The notes under the pieces were generated by a model. That model saw only the letters and a list, made by a program, of their open reading frames with translations. It had not been told where the DNA came from and made no database searches. Positions 37,185 through 45,440 of a stretch of 64,000 nucleotides of DNA are shown piece after piece. Source of the DNA: Enterococcus mundtii. GTDB lineage: Bacteria > Bacillota > Bacilli > Lactobacillales > Enterococcaceae. The stretch covers positions 3,276,001 through 3,340,000 of the forward strand of contig NZ_CP018061.1 in the NCBI RefSeq assembly GCF_002813755.1. Direction: 5' to 3'. The translations under genes were made by a program, and so were the position numbers. How positions within the stretch are numbered: the stretch's first letter is position 1; the number at the start of each line of letters is the position of its first letter.

Positions 37185-37841
37185 ATGAGTGTGATTGTTT
37201 TAGCAGGAACGATAGGGGCAGGGAAATCAAGCTTAACAAAAATGATTGCTGACCATTTTAAGAGTCAGGCCTTTTATGAATCAATCGATGACAACGAAGT
37301 ATTGCCTTTGTTTTATGCAAACCCTGAACAATATGCGTTTTTATTGCAAATTTATTTTTTGAATAAGCGATTTGCAAGTATCAAGCAAGCGATGCAAGAG
37401 GATAACAATGTGTTAGATCGTTCGATCTATGAGGATTCATTATTATTTCATTTAAATGCAGATCTTGGTCGAGCGACAGCAACAGAAGTCCAAGTCTACG
37501 ATGAATTATTGGCGAACATGATGGAAGAATTGCCCTATGCGGCATCGAAAAAACATCCCGATCTATTGGTTCATATTCGCGTATCTTTTTCAACCATGTT
37601 AGAACGGATCGAAAAAAGAGGGCGGACATATGAGCAACTTTCTTTTGATCCTAGTCTTTATGAGTACTATCAAGAATTGAATCGCCGTTATGATGAATGG
37701 TATGAAGCTTATGATGAAAGTCCTAAGATTCAAATCGACGGTGACTGCTTGAACTTTGTGGAAGATGAAGCAGCGAGAGTGCAAGTGTTACAAATGATCG
37801 AAGAAAAACTAACGGAGATCCGTGAAGAAATCAGCGTATAA
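37185..37841 (+). CDS. deoxynucleoside kinase (deoxyadenosine/deoxyguanosine kinase family)
   Basis: Salvage kinase of 218 residues. It has a P-loop GTIGAGKSS at the N-terminus, the DRS motif in LDRSIYEDSLLF near residue 80, and the lid arginines in RIEKRGRTYE near residue 150. The ATG at 37185 gives the family start MSVIVLAG; GGAGG lies only three bases before it, and an in-frame GTG two codons later is an alternative. It is monocistronic and divergent from the mevalonate operon. Base specificity cannot be read from sequence. Confidence 0.88.
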   Translation: MSVIVLAGTIGAGKSSLTKMIADHFKSQAFYESIDDNEVLPLFYANPEQYAFLLQIYFLNKRFASIKQAMQEDNNVLDRSIYEDSLLFHLNADLGRATATEVQVYDELLANMMEELPYAASKKHPDLLVHIRVSFSTMLERIEKRGRTYEQLSFDPSLYEYYQELNRRYDEWYEAYDESPKIQIDGDCLNFVEDEAARVQVLQMIEEKLTEIREEISV

Positions 37842-37896
37842 AAAATGTTCTGACTGAAGTGGAACTTTGAATGGTCCAAATAAAAAATCACAAAAA

Positions 37897-37926
37897 AGAG
37901 GCAATCACAAATGAGTGATTGCCTCT
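37897..37926. terminator. terminator between the deoxynucleoside kinase and LPMO genes
   Basis: Arms GAGGCAATCAC and GTGATTGCCTC. The minus reading ends in TTTTTTG, so it mainly serves the first LPMO gene. Confidence 0.88.
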
Positions 37927-37973
37927 TGCTTATTTCAATCGTTGTTTAGTCGAACAAAGGGTGGTGAGTTGAT

Positions 37974-39371
37974 TTATTTAGGGTAGAATAATGAGTGAGC
38001 AATTCCTGGTGCCCAGTTTGTATCACCGTAGTTCAAGTGAGACTGCCAAGTAATGTAAGTCACACCGTTGTGGACAACTTCTTCACCGGCTGTATAAGAA
38101 ACAGGTGAGAAGAAGCTTCCTACTGTCCATTGACGTCCAGTAACGACTTCACCGCCGCCGTTTCCGCCATCGCCACCGTTTTCGTCACCTCCGCCATTTT
38201 CATCGCGATCAGTTGTGATTGTTAATGTGTTACTTTCATCTGAAACATCGCCTTCATTGCTGATTGCGCGTACTACAAATGAGTATTGTGTTTCAGCTTT
38301 TAAGCCTTCTACTTCAAAAACAGTTTCAGTTGTTGAACCAATTACTTGGCCATCACGCAAGATTTCGTATTCTTTGATTCCTTTTGAGTGAGTAGAAGCT
38401 CCCCACATCAATGAAACGCTAGAACTTGTCTGACCCATTGAGTGTAAGTGGCTAGGTGCAGTTGGTTTTTCTTCTGTAGTTTCAGATAAAGTTGTAACAG
38501 ATAAAGCTGTTCTTTCAGAAACTAGACCTGTTTGTCCAACTGCTTCGATTTCATATTTATATGTAGTTTCTGCAGTTAGGTTTTGATCACTGAAATCTGG
38601 TGAAGCTGTGTTTCCTAATAATTGACCATCACGGTAAATGTTGAATGATGAAGCATTTGCTTGTCCGTCCCAAGTCAATTGAGTTGTTGAAGAAGTTACG
38701 TTAGTAGTACGAACGTTACGTGGTGCTGTTGGTGCTACTGGAATTGCTGAATCACCTTTCAAGTTCACATCGATTACTTGGTAGAATGCCATTGCTGTAT
38801 CATCTACATCCCAAACTGCTAGAACAACATGATAACCAAGACGGTCATTAGGGATGTTCACTGAGTGTGATGGATTTGTTGCAGCTTGAGCCCCACCATG
38901 GTTGATCGTTGTTAACAATTCAAAATCGCTACGATCTAACTGATCATTTGGATTCCAATCAGCTTTTGTGATGTAGTAATGCCATTTAGTGGTGCTGTGT
39001 GATTGTGTATAGCGCCAAGTGAATGTATTAGGACCTGTGTTCAAGTCTTGTTTTGTCCACATAGTCGAAGTTTGACGGTCTAAGTTGAAGTTGTTTCCAA
39101 CTGCACCGCTTGCAGAAGCAATCTGTCCGTCAGCAGGACCAGCTGCTGGGTAGCCTTTCAATGCTTCTAATGATTGTGGTTCATAGATTACTGGACCGTA
39201 TTTTGCTAATGCAGAATCGTGATTAATTAGACGGTCGCGGTGTCCTTGATAAGAACGACTGATCGGTGACTGCACATAACCGTGAGCTGAAGCGTCTTGT
39301 CCTCCGATAGATAAACCTACTCCTAATAAAACGCTAGAGCATAGAACTGTTGCTAAAATTTGCTTTTTCAT
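37974..39371 (-). CDS. secreted AA10 lytic polysaccharide monooxygenase with FnIII and CBM5/12 modules
   Basis: Secreted copper enzyme that oxidatively cuts chitin or cellulose, 465 residues. A signal peptide ends at DASA, leaving His30 as the mature N-terminus (HGYV). The second copper-brace histidine is in YTQSHSTTKW. The catalytic domain spans about 30-200, followed by two fibronectin type III modules (about 210-295 and 310-390). A Gly/Asp/Glu-rich linker and a C-terminal CBM5/12 (ending NYGDTNWAPGIAHSLFYPK) complete it. ATG 39371 follows GGAGGG. It is a tandem paralogue of the gene at 40144. No GH18 chitinase is next to it, unlike E. faecalis. Confidence 0.95.
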   Translation of the reverse strand: MKKQILATVLCSSVLLGVGLSIGGQDASAHGYVQSPISRSYQGHRDRLINHDSALAKYGPVIYEPQSLEALKGYPAAGPADGQIASASGAVGNNFNLDRQTSTMWTKQDLNTGPNTFTWRYTQSHSTTKWHYYITKADWNPNDQLDRSDFELLTTINHGGAQAATNPSHSVNIPNDRLGYHVVLAVWDVDDTAMAFYQVIDVNLKGDSAIPVAPTAPRNVRTTNVTSSTTQLTWDGQANASSFNIYRDGQLLGNTASPDFSDQNLTAETTYKYEIEAVGQTGLVSERTALSVTTLSETTEEKPTAPSHLHSMGQTSSSVSLMWGASTHSKGIKEYEILRDGQVIGSTTETVFEVEGLKAETQYSFVVRAISNEGDVSDESNTLTITTDRDENGGGDENGGDGGNGGGEVVTGRQWTVGSFFSPVSYTAGEEVVHNGVTYITWQSHLNYGDTNWAPGIAHSLFYPK

Positions 39372-39448
39372 GTTTCCCTCCATAGATAAAATGATATTTT
39401 TAGATAACTAATAAGGTCGATGAGTATGACTCGTTCGATGTGCCTCGT

Positions 39449-39520
39449 TGTTATCTGTATTTAATATTATCAGAGAATTGCACTATTGAATAATCTGTTT
39501 ATACCGAACATTAGGTAAAA
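39449..39520 (-). promoter_or_regulatory. conserved upstream block of LPMO gene 1
   Basis: Reading minus, the blocks TTTACCTA, TCGGTATAAAC, GATT, TGATAAT and CAGATAAC occur in the same order as before the second LPMO (41588-41660). TGATAAT is a plausible extended -10 without a good -35, so activator control is likely. The rest of 39521-39991 is AT-rich with no gene seen. Confidence 0.6.
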
Positions 39521-39991
39521 TTGGGTCTTGACGTCAAATGAGGGTGTTTTTATCCAAAACATGAATAAATATTGATTTAAAGGCATTTTTATTGTCTTTT
39601 TTATTTGTTATTAGTTATTTATTTTGTATAATAAATAACAATAAAAAAATAAAAAGATAAAATTTTATTCTAATTGAGAAAGCTTGGAATGGCGCTTATA
39701 GTTATTTTTTGACGTTTGATTATTTTTAAAATATATCTTTTTATTGACTGTTTTAGTCCTTTTTTGTAGATTTGATCATCAATTTTTTGGTTTGAGATTG
39801 TGATAGGAGTGTTCGGTCTTATTATCGAAAAAAGTCAATTTAGAATATCGTTTATTTGGATTCAAGAGTTTCGAGATGACTAAATACTACATCTCAAGCA
39901 ATTCTATATATTTTATCTATTTATAGAAGGAACTGGATACGAAGAGGGAGAGAATGTGTTTTACAATCTGTGATAATGGATGAGCACTTTG

Positions 39992-40038
39992 AAAAACTAG
40001 CACCTGTATAATTCGTCTCGAATGTTACAGGTGCTAGC
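39992..40038 (-). terminator. terminator of LPMO gene 2
   Basis: Arms CTAGCACCTGTA and TACAGGTGCTAG, about 100 bp behind the stop. On the minus reading it is followed by TTTTTC. Confidence 0.85.
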
Positions 40039-40143
40039 TTATTTTTGAGGCAAAGAAAGTTGTTCTAGCCTCAGTTTTATAGGGTTTTGTTTACGTGGAA
40101 TGTTTTCTATATTATCGTTTTAATTATGTTTATAAGGTTTATT

Positions 40144-41514
40144 TTATTTAGGATAGAATAAGGCATGAGCAATTCCGGGTGCCCAGTTTGTATCTCCGTA
40201 GTTCAAGTGAGATTGCCAAGTGATGTATGTTACACCGTTGTGAACAACTTCTTCGCCTGCTGTATAAGAAACCGGTGCGAATAAGCTTCCTACTGTCCAT
40301 TGACGTCCTGGAGTGACTTCGCCACCACTGTCGCCGCCATTGTCATCGTGATCTGTCGTAATAGATAACGCATTGCTTGCATCAGATAGTTCATCCGTAT
40401 TGCTGACTGCGCGAACCACGAATGAGTAGGCAGTGTTTGCAGCTAATCCAGACACTTCGTATGCTGTTTCTTTTGTTGAACCAATCAATTGATTGTTACG
40501 GTAGATGTTGTATTGTTTGATTCCTTTTGAATGAGTAGAAGCGCCCCACATCAATGAAACACTTGAACTTGTTTGACCCATTGAGTGTAAGTGAGTCGGT
40601 GTAGTTGGTTTTTCTTGTGCATTTTCTGTTGCAGTTTTTACTGTCAAAGCTGTCTTAGCAGAGACTAAGCCAGTTTGTCCAACTGCTTCGATTTCATAGT
40701 TATAAGAAGTATCCGCAGTTAAGTTTGTATCATTGAAATCTGGCGATGATGTATTTCCGATCAATGCACCATCACGATAAACATTATAAGATGCAGTATT
40801 CGCTTGACTATTCCAAGCTAATTGGACAGTTGAAGAAGTTACATTCGTCGCACGCACGTTTTGTGGTGCTGTTGGTGCTACTGGAATCGCAGAATCACCT
40901 TTCAAGTTGACATCGACTACTTGATAGAAGGCGCCGCCTGTATCATGAATGTCCCATACAGCTAAAACAACATGATAACCGATACGGTCGTTTGGAATGT
41001 TGACTGTGTGGTTACGATTATTTGCAGAAGCAGTTCCATCATGTTGGATTTCTGTAATCAACTCTAAATCGCTACGTTTCAGTGGTGCATTCGGGTTCCA
41101 ACCTACTTTAGTAATATAATAATGCCATTTAGTTGTACGGTGAGATTGTGTGTAGCGCCATCTGAATGTGTTCGCTCCTGTTTCTAAGTTTTGTCTTGTC
41201 CACATTGTTTCTGTTTGGTTGTCTAATACAAAGCTTCGTTGAACAGCTCCGTTGGCAGAAGCGATGCGACCGTCGACAGGACCTCTTTCCGGGAATCCTT
41301 TACCGGCTTCTAATGATTGCGGTTCGTAAACCACAGGACCATACTTAGCTATTGCAGCAGCTAAGTTGACGTTGCGGTCTAAGTGCCCTTGATACGCACG
41401 ACTGATCGGTGATTCAACATAACCGTGAGCAGAAGCGTCTTGTTCCCCGATCGCTAAGCTTGCTCCAAATAAAATCCCCGAGCATAAAACGGTACCCAAA
41501 ATTTGTTTTTTCAT
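40144..41514 (-). CDS. secreted AA10 lytic polysaccharide monooxygenase, paralogue 2
   Basis: Same architecture as the neighbouring LPMO, 456 residues. Signal peptide ends at DASA with His30 (HGYVESPISRAYQGH region), and the second histidine is in YTQSHRTTKW. Two FnIII modules, a shorter linker and an almost identical CBM5/12 follow. The catalytic domain differs noticeably (for example IQHDGTASANNRNH here against INHGGAQAATNPSH), while the C-terminal binding module is nearly the same. This suggests an older duplication with divergence or recombination. ATG 41514 follows GGAGGG. Confidence 0.95.
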   Translation of the reverse strand: MKKQILGTVLCSGILFGASLAIGEQDASAHGYVESPISRAYQGHLDRNVNLAAAIAKYGPVVYEPQSLEAGKGFPERGPVDGRIASANGAVQRSFVLDNQTETMWTRQNLETGANTFRWRYTQSHRTTKWHYYITKVGWNPNAPLKRSDLELITEIQHDGTASANNRNHTVNIPNDRIGYHVVLAVWDIHDTGGAFYQVVDVNLKGDSAIPVAPTAPQNVRATNVTSSTVQLAWNSQANTASYNVYRDGALIGNTSSPDFNDTNLTADTSYNYEIEAVGQTGLVSAKTALTVKTATENAQEKPTTPTHLHSMGQTSSSVSLMWGASTHSKGIKQYNIYRNNQLIGSTKETAYEVSGLAANTAYSFVVRAVSNTDELSDASNALSITTDHDDNGGDSGGEVTPGRQWTVGSLFAPVSYTAGEEVVHNGVTYITWQSHLNYGDTNWAPGIAHALFYPK

Positions 41515-41587
41515 TTTTCCCTCCATATGTAAATAAGATTTAGATAACGAATAATAAAAGACGAGTTTCGTAATTATCTCTTTATCG

Positions 41588-41660
41588 TGTTATCTGAAAT
41601 TAAGATTATCAAAAAAAACGAATAGTTACGAATCAGTTTATACCGATGTGTAGGTAAAAA
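41588..41660 (-). promoter_or_regulatory. conserved upstream block of LPMO gene 2
   Basis: Shares ordered motifs with 39449-39520: TTTACCTA, TCGGTATAAAC, GATT, TGATAAT, CAGATAAC. This points to common regulation of both LPMOs. The stretch 41661-41970 is AT-rich with no gene seen. Confidence 0.6.
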
Positions 41661-41972
41661 AAATAATAGAAACATAAATAATATGATTTGTTATAACGTT
41701 GATTTTTTAGGGGTTTTGGTACCGTGTTTGGAAAATAAGAACATTTTTTTATAAAAAAATATTTCTTGGTATTAAGAATCAAATGATTTTCCCTAGATTA
41801 TATTTTAGTTATCTTAAAATAAAAGAAGTGGAATTATATAAAACGTAAATGAGGTAGTAGCAGTAGGGGGACAGATTCGATTGGTGATAAGCGAAGCAAC
41901 AAAAATGTCTAATTACTGAGCTGTATGTGAAGAAGAATTGCTACGATTAAATAGAAAAAAGTGAAGAAATGA

Positions 41973-42001
41973 TTGACAAAAAGAAATAGATTTGGTATGA
42001 T
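41973..42001 (+). promoter_or_regulatory. sigma-A promoter of infC-rpmI-rplT
   Basis: TTGACA at 41973-41978 and TATGAT at 41996-42001 with a 17-bp spacer. Confidence 0.85.
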
Positions 42002-42014
42002 AATTAAGTTGAGA

Positions 42015-42135
42015 AATAAAAGCAGAAGCACCCGCTTCTCGCCTTAGTTGATACAGTCACTGGGCTAGATAGTTTTCATCTATATGTAGTATAGGTGGAG
42101 TACGTGCGGGTTCTATCAAAAGAACTCGTTTTTTT
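42015..42135 (+). promoter_or_regulatory. L20-leader-like autoregulatory region of the infC operon
   Basis: A structured leader of about 170 bases precedes infC. CACCCGC near 42029 can pair with GTGCGGGT near 42104. A terminator-like AGTTCT/AGAACTCG hairpin with a run of seven Ts follows near 42110-42136. In Firmicutes, L20 binding in this leader ends transcription early, so excess L20 shuts off its own operon. The fold is inferred by eye and by position. Confidence 0.7.
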
Positions 42136-42186
42136 ATTGCCGTTCATTCGGTAAGCTTTTCTTTCTCTCATAATATTTGGAGGTGA

Positions 42187-42711
42187 ATGACCATAGCAAA
42201 GGATATGATGGTTAACGACGGCATTCGTGCACGTGAATTACGATTGATCGGTTCAGATGGTGAGCAATTAGGAGTTAAGTCAAAAGCAGAAGCATTGCAA
42301 ATTGCAGAACAATCAAACTTGGATCTTGTGTTAGTTGCTCCAGGTGCGAAACCACCAGTAGCGCGAATCATGGACTACGGAAAATACCGTTTCGAGCAAC
42401 AAAAGAAAGACCGCGAAGCGCGTAAAAAACAAAAAGTGATCAATGTAAAAGAAGTTCGTTTAAGTCCAACGATTGATTTGAATGACTTCAATACAAAACT
42501 TCGTAATGCACGTAAGTTCTTAGAGAAAGGCGATAAAGTGAAAGCTTCTATCCGTTTCAAAGGCCGTGCCATTACCCACAAAGAAATTGGTCAAAAAGTC
42601 TTGGATCGCTTAGCTGAAGAAACTGCTGATATTGCAACAGTGGAACAAAAAGCGAAAATGGACGGACGCAGCATGTTCTTGACGCTGGCACCGAAAAACG
42701 ACAGTAAGTAA
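42187..42711 (+). CDS. infC: translation initiation factor IF-3
   Basis: Binds the 30S subunit and proofreads start codons. It has 174 residues: N-domain with [19 protein letters not shown], linker [24 protein letters not shown] and C-domain with [18 protein letters not shown] and [12 protein letters not shown]. The ATG at 42187 lies only 3 bases after the GGAGG core. The codon two triplets later, ATA at 42193, is 9 bases away and aligns with the AUU start of B. subtilis infC, so the real start may be the non-standard ATA (see findings). Confidence 0.95.
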   Translation: MTIAKDMMVNDGIRARELRLIGSDGEQLGVKSKAEALQIAEQSNLDLVLVAPGAKPPVARIMDYGKYRFEQQKKDREARKKQKVINVKEVRLSPTIDLNDFNTKLRNARKFLEKGDKVKASIRFKGRAITHKEIGQKVLDRLAEETADIATVEQKAKMDGRSMFLTLAPKNDSK

Positions 42712-42782
42712 TTTGAATGACTAACTGATTGTTGGACAGTCAATAGTCGGATAACGAAAGATTTTGAGGAGGAAATATAGTC

Positions 42783-42983
42783 ATGCCAAAACAAAAAACA
42801 CACCGCGGATCAGCAAAACGTTTCAAACGTACTGGTAAAGGCGGATTGAAACGCTTCCGTGCGTTTACAAGTCACCGTTTCCACGGTAAAACTAAAAAAC
42901 AACGCCGTCAATTACGTAAAGCGCGCATGGTTTCTAGTGGCGATTTCAAACGTATTCGTCAACAACTAGCAAAAATGAAATAA
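42783..42983 (+). CDS. rpmI: 50S ribosomal protein L35
   Basis: Basic 66-residue ribosomal protein with the family start [21 protein letters not shown] and the segment [17 protein letters not shown], given in parts: [10 protein letters not shown] and RQLRKA. AGGAGG precedes the ATG. It sits between infC and rplT, the universal Firmicute order. Confidence 0.98.
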   Translation: MPKQKTHRGSAKRFKRTGKGGLKRFRAFTSHRFHGKTKKQRRQLRKARMVSSGDFKRIRQQLAKMK

Positions 42984-43036
42984 GAACGTAAAATAACTGA
43001 AATTTAAAGATTTATTTTTATTAGGAGGAATTATAC

Positions 43037-43396
43037 ATGGCACGTGTAAAAGGTGGAACAGTAACTCGTAAACGTCGCAAAAAAATGCTGAAATTAGCAA
43101 AAGGTTACTACGGTTCAAAACACACTTTATTTAAAACAGCAAAAGAACAAGTAATGAATTCATACAACTACGCATATCGCGATCGTCGTCAAAAGAAACG
43201 CGACTTCCGTAAATTGTGGATCGCTCGTATCAACGCAGCGGCTCGTATGAATGGCTTAAGCTACTCAAAATTGATGCACGGTTTGAAATTAGCTGAAATC
43301 GACATCAACCGCAAAATGTTAGCTGACTTGGCTGTCCATGATGCAGCAGCATTTACTGCATTAGCTGACCAAGCAAAAGACGCTTTAGCTAAATAA
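43037..43396 (+). CDS. rplT: 50S ribosomal protein L20
   Basis: Ribosome assembly protein and the likely repressor of its own operon through the leader at 42015-42135. It has 119 residues: [34 protein letters not shown] and the C-terminal L20 fold ([14 protein letters not shown]). AGGAGG precedes the ATG. It is last in the operon. Confidence 0.98.
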   Translation: MARVKGGTVTRKRRKKMLKLAKGYYGSKHTLFKTAKEQVMNSYNYAYRDRRQKKRDFRKLWIARINAAARMNGLSYSKLMHGLKLAEIDINRKMLADLAVHDAAAFTALADQAKDALAK

Positions 43397-43458
43397 TTTA
43401 ACAGCGTAAACCGACTTTCTATCAAATGAAGTTGGTAAATAGAAATGTTAGAATGTTT

Positions 43459-43501
43459 GGAATAGACAGAAGATGATTATTTTCTGTCTGTTCTTTTTTT
43501 T
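43459..43501 (+). terminator. terminator of infC-rpmI-rplT
   Basis: Arms GAATAGACAGAA and TTCTGTCTGTTC (with one G-T pair) followed by eight or more Ts. Confidence 0.88.
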
Positions 43502-43634
43502 ATAGCGAAAAATATTTTTCCGTGTTGAGCCATATAGGATAAAGCTTAGTAAGTTTGAATTGTAGAAACAAATGCGGTTTCATGATAAAATAGATAAGAA
43601 CATTCGTTCTTTTTTTTGGAGCTTTTGAAGTGGA

Positions 43635-43812
43635 ATGGAATTATTAATTGATAAAAGTAAACATAATTTGCTGATATTTAATGATCTTATGAAGTTTACA
43701 GAATTAGCTTTATATAAATCTTTTAGAAAATAACAAAATTGACACATATAATACTGGGAAATTAGTCAAAAAAGAAATAAAATCTTCTAGCATGATTAAA
43801 CTTTTCCAGTGA
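43635..43812 (+). pseudogene. frameshifted small gene upstream of the Abi gene
   Basis: From ATG 43635 one frame reads 32 codons (MELLIDKSKHNLLIF...LALYKSFRK) to a stop at 43731. The next frame then continues as LYINLLENNKIDTYNTG... to a stop at 43810. A one-base indel near 43708-43720 would join them into about 59 residues with a coherent Lys/Asn/Ile-rich composition like that of the Abi gene. I do not recognise the family. A short hairpin with eight Ts at 43595-43619 lies just before it. It could also be two unrelated open stretches. Confidence 0.4.
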
Positions 43813-43895
43813 AGACAGCATTTTCAATAAGATTAATCCTCTACTTACAACTGATGAGTCTGTTTTTAGATAATAATATTGAATGGGTGGGAATT

Positions 43896-44903
43896 ATGAA
43901 ACTAAATTTATCTGACCAACTCGCATATTTAACAAAGGATAAAAATATTAGCTGTGATATTTTAACAGTTACTGAAGCACAGAATATACTTGAAAACACC
44001 AATTTTTATTATAAAATTACTTGTTACAAGAGAAATTTTAGAAAAGATAGCAACAATAAATATATTGATTTAGACTTTTTTCATTTATATGATTTATCAA
44101 TAATAGATATGAGAATGAGACATTTATTTAATAAATTATGTTTAGACATAGAACACAGTTTAAAAAAGAACTTAATTAAGGACATAACGAATAGTACTGA
44201 GGATGGGTATGCTATCGTCAATGAATTTGATTCCTTTGAGAGAGTAAAGTTTAATTTAAAACAACAAGTACTAAGACAACGTTATGGACAAAATTACATA
44301 AATGTTAATTATAAGCCGATTTTAAAAAGAACAATTTATAATGTATCTGACCCTAATGATTATGATTATCAAATATCACGGAAATATTTTAATAGCAAGA
44401 TTGTTCCAGTTTGGGTACTAATAGAAAAATTGAATTTTGGGCAATTGATAGACTTTATAAAGTTTTATGTTGATAAACAGAAAAATAATTATGCGTATTA
44501 TAAAACCGCTGAGGAATTACTGATAATGATCAAACGTATTCGAAATGCTTCTTCTCATAATCGTCCTATATTGATGAATATTGCAAATAAAAATCACTCA
44601 GGTAGTCTTGTTGTTTCTTCCAACGTAAAAAGTTTTCTTACAAAATATCAAATTAATAAGAATGTTAGTAGGAAAGAAATTTCACTATACAATAATTTAC
44701 TTGAACATACAAAGATTCATGATATCTTTTGTCTGATGATTTTATATAAAGAATATATTGAAAGCGAAAAAATGATTTTTGCTAGAAGAAAAGAAATTAG
44801 AAGCTTTATTTATCGTGCAAAATTAAATAAAAAGCATTACTCAAAGCATAATAAAATGAAAAATATTTTTTTGTTTTTATCTAAATCATTGAATAGCATT
44901 TAA
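43896..44903 (+). CDS. Abi-family protein (Abi_2/AbiD-AbiF type), putative phage-defence HEPN protein
   Basis: A 335-residue protein of the Abi_2 type. It opens with LSDQLAYLTKDKNISC and then TEAQNILENTNFYYKITCYKRNF in parts (NTNFYYKITCYKR, the family 'gYYrlsgY' block). MRHLFNKLCLDIEHSLKKNLI is next. RIRNASSHNRPI contains R216-x4-H221, the HEPN ribonuclease-type motif. Family members abort phage infection. The ATG at 43896 follows GGGTGGG; a longer frame to 43809 is not supported. The gene is markedly AT-rich, with many ATA and AAT codons unlike its neighbours, which points to horizontal acquisition between housekeeping genes. Confidence 0.82.
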   Translation: MKLNLSDQLAYLTKDKNISCDILTVTEAQNILENTNFYYKITCYKRNFRKDSNNKYIDLDFFHLYDLSIIDMRMRHLFNKLCLDIEHSLKKNLIKDITNSTEDGYAIVNEFDSFERVKFNLKQQVLRQRYGQNYINVNYKPILKRTIYNVSDPNDYDYQISRKYFNSKIVPVWVLIEKLNFGQLIDFIKFYVDKQKNNYAYYKTAEELLIMIKRIRNASSHNRPILMNIANKNHSGSLVVSSNVKSFLTKYQINKNVSRKEISLYNNLLEHTKIHDIFCLMILYKEYIESEKMIFARRKEIRSFIYRAKLNKKHYSKHNKMKNIFLFLSKSLNSI

Positions 44904-44931
44904 AATTCTTCCCAAAGTCATTTCATTATGC

Positions 44932-45088
44932 TATGATTAATACACAAAGGAAAGGTGTCGGTCATAGCCCATAGACACTGCGTACTAAGGAGCAAAAGAA
45001 ATTTTGTGAATTAGGCGTTATGGCATTATCATAATATAAAAAAGCTTACTAGAAATTTGTTCCTGTTAATTCCTAGTAAGCTTTTTTG
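44932..45088 (+). ncRNA. possible orphan transcript ending in a strong terminator
   Basis: TATGAT at 44932-44937 is a candidate -10. Then comes a GC-richer stretch with GGTGTC pairing to GACACT (about 44953-44980), and a terminator at 45038-45088 (arms AAAAAGCTTACTAG and CTAGTAAGCTTTTT). No ORF of useful size lies between. It could be a small RNA, or only the distal terminator of the Abi gene. From 45089 to 45440 no gene is seen; a TATAAT at 45387 may serve the next gene. Confidence 0.3.
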
Positions 45089-45440
45089 TTTTGCCTCAGA
45101 TGATTTTTGCTAGTCAACTACTCAACTCATAAAATCTCCTAGAAATTTCTTCTTTTCTGTCTTTCGAGACTATATTCCCCACGAATGAATAACCGCTCAG
45201 GCTTTGTGGATTTGTTGAGATCTTGAATGAAAAGGCTTCGACAAACATTTATTCTTATTGTTTTCTATTAAGATCTTTTATGAAATGTTCATTTTGTAGT
45301 GAACCTATCTGAAGCCAAAGAAACTATGAGACAAAAAATGATAAAAAGCGTTGTTTCATTTAAGAGCACCCAATGATTTAAAATGTTATAATAATATTCA
45401 TAAGTATTCACTTAAATAATTGTTGGAAGGGAAGAACAAA

